From the NCBI RefSeq assembly GCF_004014855.1, contig NZ_CP034930.1, positions 868,001 to 932,000 on the forward strand: 64,000 nt of DNA. Reading direction: 5' to 3'. This document shows, piece after piece, positions 60,252-64,000 of the stretch. Origin of the DNA: Apibacter raozihei. Its GTDB lineage: Bacteria > Bacteroidota > Bacteroidia > Flavobacteriales > Weeksellaceae. The notes under the pieces are model-generated. The model had not been told where the DNA came from, ran no database searches, and was given only the letters and a program-made list of their open reading frames with translations. Every line of letters starts with the position of its first letter. Within the stretch, counting starts at the first letter, position 1. The translations under genes and the position numbers were made by a program.

Positions 60252-61070
60252 TTAAACAGAAACGCTGTGTTCTCTCAAGGCATCATTAAGAGACGTTTTT
60301 TTATCGGTACTTTCTTTACGGGTTCCGATTATAAGTGCACAGCTAACCCCATAGTCACCTGCGGGAAATTTTTTGGTAATGGACCCCGGAATAACCACTG
60401 AGCGAGGAGGAACGTATCCTTTATACTCTTTAGGTTCACTACCGGAAACATCTATAATTTTAGTTGACGATGTAAGAGTAACATTAGCTCCTAAAACAGC
60501 TTCATCATCTACATGAACCCCTTCTACCACAATACATCGGGAACCGATAAAACAATTGTCACCAATAATAACGGGAGCTGCCTGCAAAGGTTCCAATACA
60601 CCCCCAATACCTACACCTCCGCTAAGGTGTACATTTTTACCGATTTGCGCACAACTTCCAACCGTTGCCCAGGTATCTACCATAGTACCTTCACCAACGT
60701 AAGCTCCAATGTTTACATAAGAAGGCATCATGATAACTCCTTCTGAAAGAAAAGATCCTTTTCTTGCTGAAGCACCCGGAACCACACGAACTCCCTGAGA
60801 GGCATAATCCGTTTTCAAAGGCATTTTATCATGGTATTCAAAAACACCTACTTCTACCGTTTCCATATTCTGAATAGGAAAATATAAAACCACTGCTTTT
60901 TTTATCCACTCATTTACCTGCCATTTACCTTCACCTAAGGGTTGTGCTACCCTTAACTTACCACTATCCAACAGATTGATAACTTCTCTGATTGCTTTCT
61001 GATAATCACCTTGAGAAAGAAGTGCCCGGTCATCCCAAACCTTCTCTATGGTATGCTGTAAATCTTTCAT
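60252..61070 (-). CDS. dapD: Tetrahydrodipicolinate N-succinyltransferase
   Basis: Succinylates tetrahydrodipicolinate in lysine and diaminopimelate synthesis, supplying peptidoglycan. 272 residues. The left-handed beta helix is seen as repeats of hexapeptide form: VNIGAYVGEGTMVDTWATVGSCAQIG, SGGVGIGGVLEPLQ, and CFIGSRCIVVEGVHVDDEAVLGANV (each is a run of [LIV]-G-x-x-x-x units). The C-terminus contains VSCALIIGTR. It probably shares a transcript with the GT9 gene 20 bases downstream, joining peptidoglycan precursor and LPS-core genes. Confidence 0.95.
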   Translation of the reverse strand: MKDLQHTIEKVWDDRALLSQGDYQKAIREVINLLDSGKLRVAQPLGEGKWQVNEWIKKAVVLYFPIQNMETVEVGVFEYHDKMPLKTDYASQGVRVVPGASARKGSFLSEGVIMMPSYVNIGAYVGEGTMVDTWATVGSCAQIGKNVHLSGGVGIGGVLEPLQAAPVIIGDNCFIGSRCIVVEGVHVDDEAVLGANVTLTSSTKIIDVSGSEPKEYKGYVPPRSVVIPGSITKKFPAGDYGVSCALIIGTRKESTDKKTSLNDALREHSVSV

Positions 61071-61344
61071 ATTCTTAATTTAAAAAACAAATTTACTAAT
61101 TTTACTTTAGTTCTTTCGGATTAATTATCTATATAAACTTTTCAGCGATTATAATTTTCGATAGTACCTGCATACTTACTTCAATTTCCAGCAATCAATG
61201 GAAATGAATACTTAATTAAATTGTAAACAGTACGCCTGCCTTACTTATTTAAAGAAAATTATGGGTGTAAAATACCACTAATGAAGTATTTCAACTATAA
61301 AAAATACAGCGCCGTTTTACTCGGCTTTAAAAACTACCTGCCTT
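61071..61344. other. 274-base gap between the PLP decarboxylase and dapD genes
   Basis: AT-rich apart from a local GC patch. On the minus strand, GCCG-AGTAAAA-CGGC just past the decarboxylase stop is followed by a T-run and may be a weak terminator. A TAAATTTG at 61095-61088 is a possible -7 box for dapD, without a spaced -33 TTG. A plus-strand 35-codon frame from 61280 overlaps the decarboxylase end and looks accidental. No RNA gene is seen. Confidence 0.4.
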
Positions 61345-62505
61345 TCAGACTACTTCCACGTAATCATTTTGCTCTTTCAGCATTTTAAAATCGGAAATTA
61401 ATTCATCACAAATCGAATCAGAAACATGATCCATGATATAAATATGAACTACCGTAGAACTTTTAATCAAACTATATTTTTTTTGCAGCCAAAACTGTTG
61501 TTCTTCAGTTAATACCTCATTAAATGAATGTAAAGGAATAACCACGGCTAACCCTCCTTGCTGAGAAAAAGCATTTTCAACTCCCATACACTGTAATTCA
61601 AAAACGATTTTTTCAACTTTTCCTATATTAGCCGTTAAACGATTTTTCATCAGTGTGGCATCCAAATCTTTCATCAATTCGCAGATAACTGTTGCTCTGA
61701 AACCATCCCGGCTTCCATAAACCGTTATATCATTCATATTATTAAAATAAGAAATAGAGTTGGCTTTGTTTTTAAAATCTTTTACCACCTGCTGGCGAGC
61801 CAGAAATATATTTGCCGGCATTGGAGACCCCAGCACCTTATGCATGCTCACCGTCATAGACGAAATATCTTTATTTCTGAATGTAAAATCGTTTTTAGAA
61901 GGAAACTGTTCCTGAGATAGAAAAGGAATAATCATTCCTCCCAATGCAGCATCAAGGTGAAAATAAAATTCACAGGACTTTGATTTAAGAATATCCATAC
62001 AATCTTCTACCGGATCATAAGCTGAAGTCATGGTAGTTCCGGCTGTTAGAATTATAACCACTTTTTCATTTTCCTCTATTTTGTCATAAAGATCATGAAG
62101 ATCCATTTCACCATTTACCTGGCTCTTGATTATTTTAATCTTTTTAAATTTCAGACAGGCTGCAAACTTGTAGATGCTGTAGTGTGCACTTTCACTAAAT
62201 ACCAGAGTAGCATCACTTAGTAACAAAGACCCCATCCACATTCCCTGTAAATTACCTAAAGAAGAACCTTCTCCCACATATCCCCAGCAATCGTCTTTTG
62301 GTAAATCCAGTATGTTTCCCATAAGTTCAACGGCTTCCCGTTCTTCTTCCATGGTATTGGGTAAAGGGCAATTTTCTTCTAGATAACAATCTCCAAGGTT
62401 ATTGGTCAGGTGGTTAAGCCTGGATAGTATTCTTTCAGATACATGAATTTCAGATAAATTTACCTGTATACCTAAATAATACTTGTTTTTTAACCCGTTT
62501 TCCAT
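61345..62505 (-). CDS. Group II PLP decarboxylase, histidine-decarboxylase-like
   Basis: 386 residues from the ATG at 62505 (a GTG at 62574 would add 23 residues that do not look coding). Fold-type I landmarks: ILTAGTTMTSAYDPVED (about 170), the PLP Asp in FHLDAALGGMIIPF (about 206), and the PLP Lys in SMHKVLGSPMPANIF (about 242). The order matches bacterial histidine decarboxylases (about 378 residues). Some motifs differ: GEGSSLGN replaces GGTEGN, and SMHK replaces SGHK. So the substrate may not be histidine. It stands alone beside an ABC exporter gene. Confidence 0.8.
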   Translation of the reverse strand: MENGLKNKYYLGIQVNLSEIHVSERILSRLNHLTNNLGDCYLEENCPLPNTMEEEREAVELMGNILDLPKDDCWGYVGEGSSLGNLQGMWMGSLLLSDATLVFSESAHYSIYKFAACLKFKKIKIIKSQVNGEMDLHDLYDKIEENEKVVIILTAGTTMTSAYDPVEDCMDILKSKSCEFYFHLDAALGGMIIPFLSQEQFPSKNDFTFRNKDISSMTVSMHKVLGSPMPANIFLARQQVVKDFKNKANSISYFNNMNDITVYGSRDGFRATVICELMKDLDATLMKNRLTANIGKVEKIVFELQCMGVENAFSQQGGLAVVIPLHSFNEVLTEEQQFWLQKKYSLIKSSTVVHIYIMDHVSDSICDELISDFKMLKEQNDYVEVV

Positions 62506-62724
62506 TCTTACGTTTTTTAGTGTTTTATTTGTGTTAATTAATCTATGCCAAGTGCAAAAACCCTTATAATGCACAAAAACTATACCTTTATTTAATTTTT
62601 TAATAAAATTTAATCAATTAAACACTTAATACGTTAAATGTATACATTTTAAAAAATGAAAATAATAAATGATTGAGATAAATATTTGCGTAATCAGAAG
62701 TTTTTTTAATAAAAAAATAAACGT

Positions 62725-64000
62725 TTAGCTAAGTGTTTTTTCATTAAACTGAGCATCGTATAATTTCTTATAATAGCCTCCTTTTTCCAGCAGGAACTTA
62801 TGATTTCCTTTCTCTACAATTCGTCCATGATCCAGTACAATGATCGTATCTGCATTCTGGATGGTTGCCAGCCGGTGCGCAATAATTATGGAGGTACGAT
62901 TGCGGGTAATCTTATCTGTCGCTTTTTGAATAAGTGCTTCCGACTGAGTATCTATGGAAGAAGTAGCCTCATCCAATACCAGAATGGAAGGATTATACAA
63001 ATAAGCCCGCAGGAAGGATATCAGCTGTCTTTGTCCTAAGGATATGGAAGAACCCCTTTCGCTGACCTCATATTCGTAGCCATTGGGAAGGCTCATAATG
63101 AAATCGTCAATTTCAATTTCCCTGGCAGCCTGCCGTACCTGCTCATAGGTTATATTTTTGTTTCCTAACATTATATTTTCCATCAAAGTTTCGTTGAAAA
63201 GGAAAACATCCTGTAAAACCACGGCAATATGCGAACGAAGATTATGCAGTTCATAGTTTTGAATATTCACTCCGTCTATATAAATATGCCCCCCCGATAT
63301 ATCGTAAAAACGGCTTAATAAATTGATGATGGTCGACTTTCCTGCACCGGTTGCTCCTACGATAGCCACCCGTTCTCCGGGATTTACAGTAAAGGAAAGA
63401 TCTTTCAACACATTTTCACCTTCCACATAAGAAAAATATACCTTATCAAAAACAATATTTCCCAGAATCGTTTCTTTTTTTACCGTTCCGTTATCCGGAA
63501 TTTCATGTTGAGAATCCAGCACGGTAAATACTCTCTCTGCACCCACAATTCCCCTTTGTATGGTATTAAACCGATCGGCTATCTGACGCATAGGCCGTAC
63601 CAGCATATTGATATAGGAAGTGGTGAAAGCAATGACTACACCCGGAGATATATCATGGGCTGTCAGTGCATTTCTCCCGGCATACCAAATCATGATACCC
63701 ACAGCTACTCCGGTGATAATATCCACCACTGGAAAAAACAGTGAGAAATAAAAAACCGTTTTTAAATATGCTTTTTCCAGCTGGGTGTTAATCCTGAAAA
63801 AATTATTGTATTCTTTTTTCTGCTGATTAAAGACCTGAACGATATTCATGCCTGAAAGCCTTTCCTGAACAAAGCTGTTCTGATTGGCTGTCTGGTTACG
63901 CTCCTCCGAAAAAGCCTTTTTAATAGCCTTTTGAAACGTACGGGTAATGATAAGCATAACAGGAAAGATAAAAAGGGCGATAGTTGCCAGTTCCCAGTTG
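62725..64000 (-). CDS. ABC exporter, permease-ATPase half-transporter (N-terminus beyond window)
   Basis: At least 425 residues; the frame stays open to the right edge (upstream residues read WELATIALFIFPV before the first internal Met), so the N-terminal helices are missing. The visible part has the end of the membrane domain and a complete ATPase: Walker A GATGAGKST, the Q-loop AVVLQDVFLFNETLMENI, signature SLGQRQL in place of the usual SGGQ, Walker B ILVLDEATSSID, and H-loop IIAHRLATI. This matches MsbA/multidrug or lipid exporters of flavobacteria. The variant signature SLGQRQ is common in this subfamily. Confidence 0.92.
   Translation of the reverse strand, partial: NWELATIALFIFPVMLIITRTFQKAIKKAFSEERNQTANQNSFVQERLSGMNIVQVFNQQKKEYNNFFRINTQLEKAYLKTVFYFSLFFPVVDIITGVAVGIMIWYAGRNALTAHDISPGVVIAFTTSYINMLVRPMRQIADRFNTIQRGIVGAERVFTVLDSQHEIPDNGTVKKETILGNIVFDKVYFSYVEGENVLKDLSFTVNPGERVAIVGATGAGKSTIINLLSRFYDISGGHIYIDGVNIQNYELHNLRSHIAVVLQDVFLFNETLMENIMLGNKNITYEQVRQAAREIEIDDFIMSLPNGYEYEVSERGSSISLGQRQLISFLRAYLYNPSILVLDEATSSIDTQSEALIQKATDKITRNRTSIIIAHRLATIQNADTIIVLDHGRIVEKGNHKFLLEKGGYYKKLYDAQFNEKTLS

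Noticed and set aside
61280-61387. 35-codon plus-strand frame at the end of the decarboxylase gene
   Set aside because: It overlaps a real gene on the other strand, has no promoter and its composition reflects the opposite-strand codons.
62506-62574. GTG start for the PLP decarboxylase
   Set aside because: The 23 extra residues show no family similarity and the ATG at 62505 gives the usual length.
1-64000. Mobile elements, prophage, CRISPR array or tRNA genes
   Set aside because: No transposase, integrase, phage or Cas motifs, no regularly spaced repeats and no cloverleaf-type sequence were found when reading the gaps.

Overview
The window is about 33% GC chromosomal DNA from a member of the Flavobacteriia (Bacteroidota), most like the low-GC Weeksellaceae-type lineages. 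The evidence is direct: promoters of the Bacteroidota type (TTG, 17-24 bases, TAnnTTTG) sit in front of many genes, Shine-Dalgarno sequences are largely missing, and lineage-typical families are present (lipoproteins, OmpA proteins, DUF4296, S9B dipeptidyl peptidase IV). I see no rRNA, tRNA, CRISPR array, insertion sequence, integrase or phage gene. Most of the window is ordinary core genome, with a few accessory insertions.

Layout. 1-3838 (minus): a surface-polysaccharide nucleotide-sugar operon, ugd-rmlB-lipoprotein-rmlA, running into a cut-off gene that looks like an O-antigen ABC-exporter permease. 3894-9218: rlmD with two envelope proteins, an aminotransferase, a YegP-like protein and a SpoU methyltransferase. 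9300-10018: a membrane-anchored barnase-like RNase with its barstar-like inhibitor. 10400-16898: polyprenol-phosphate mannosyl transfer, DUF4296, a thioredoxin-like protein, a phosphatase, and a peptide-use pair (DPP IV plus POT transporter). 16992-23925: a nucleosidase-like protein of unknown role, a sugar dehydrogenase, LrgA/LrgB, RNase R and an LRR protein.

24080-33320 (minus) is the most interesting region. It holds a complete tryptophan pathway in the order trpB-[GH30]-trpE-[cysteine hydrolase]-trpG-trpD-[lipocalin-like]-trpC-trpF-trpA. In front of trpB is a readable ribosome-mediated attenuator: a strong promoter, an 18-residue leader peptide with three tandem Trp codons, an intrinsic terminator, and an antiterminator pairing that uses the leader's own stop-codon region. 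This is the best candidate here for a little-described regulatory system.

33359-46172: a fibrinogen-like surface protein, gcvP, an SDR, a DUF937-OmpA fusion, a dCMP deaminase, an ExbB-ExbD-TonB operon, a sugar epimerase with its FucP-type transporter, and a gene-free stretch with back-to-back promoters that may encode a small RNA. 46198-53875: sufB and sufA (separated by an unrelated gene), a hydrolase, an OmpA lipoprotein, DUF3127, aat, a TPR protein and ribH. 53905-64000: a YARHG lipoprotein, hemC-hemA with a divergent AraC regulator, a cysteine-free endonuclease III, DUF423, a GT9 glycosyltransferase with dapD, an unusual histidine-decarboxylase-like PLP enzyme, and an ABC exporter cut by the right edge.

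All family names come from reading motifs by eye; no database search was possible. Promoter calls rest on the published Bacteroidota consensus.
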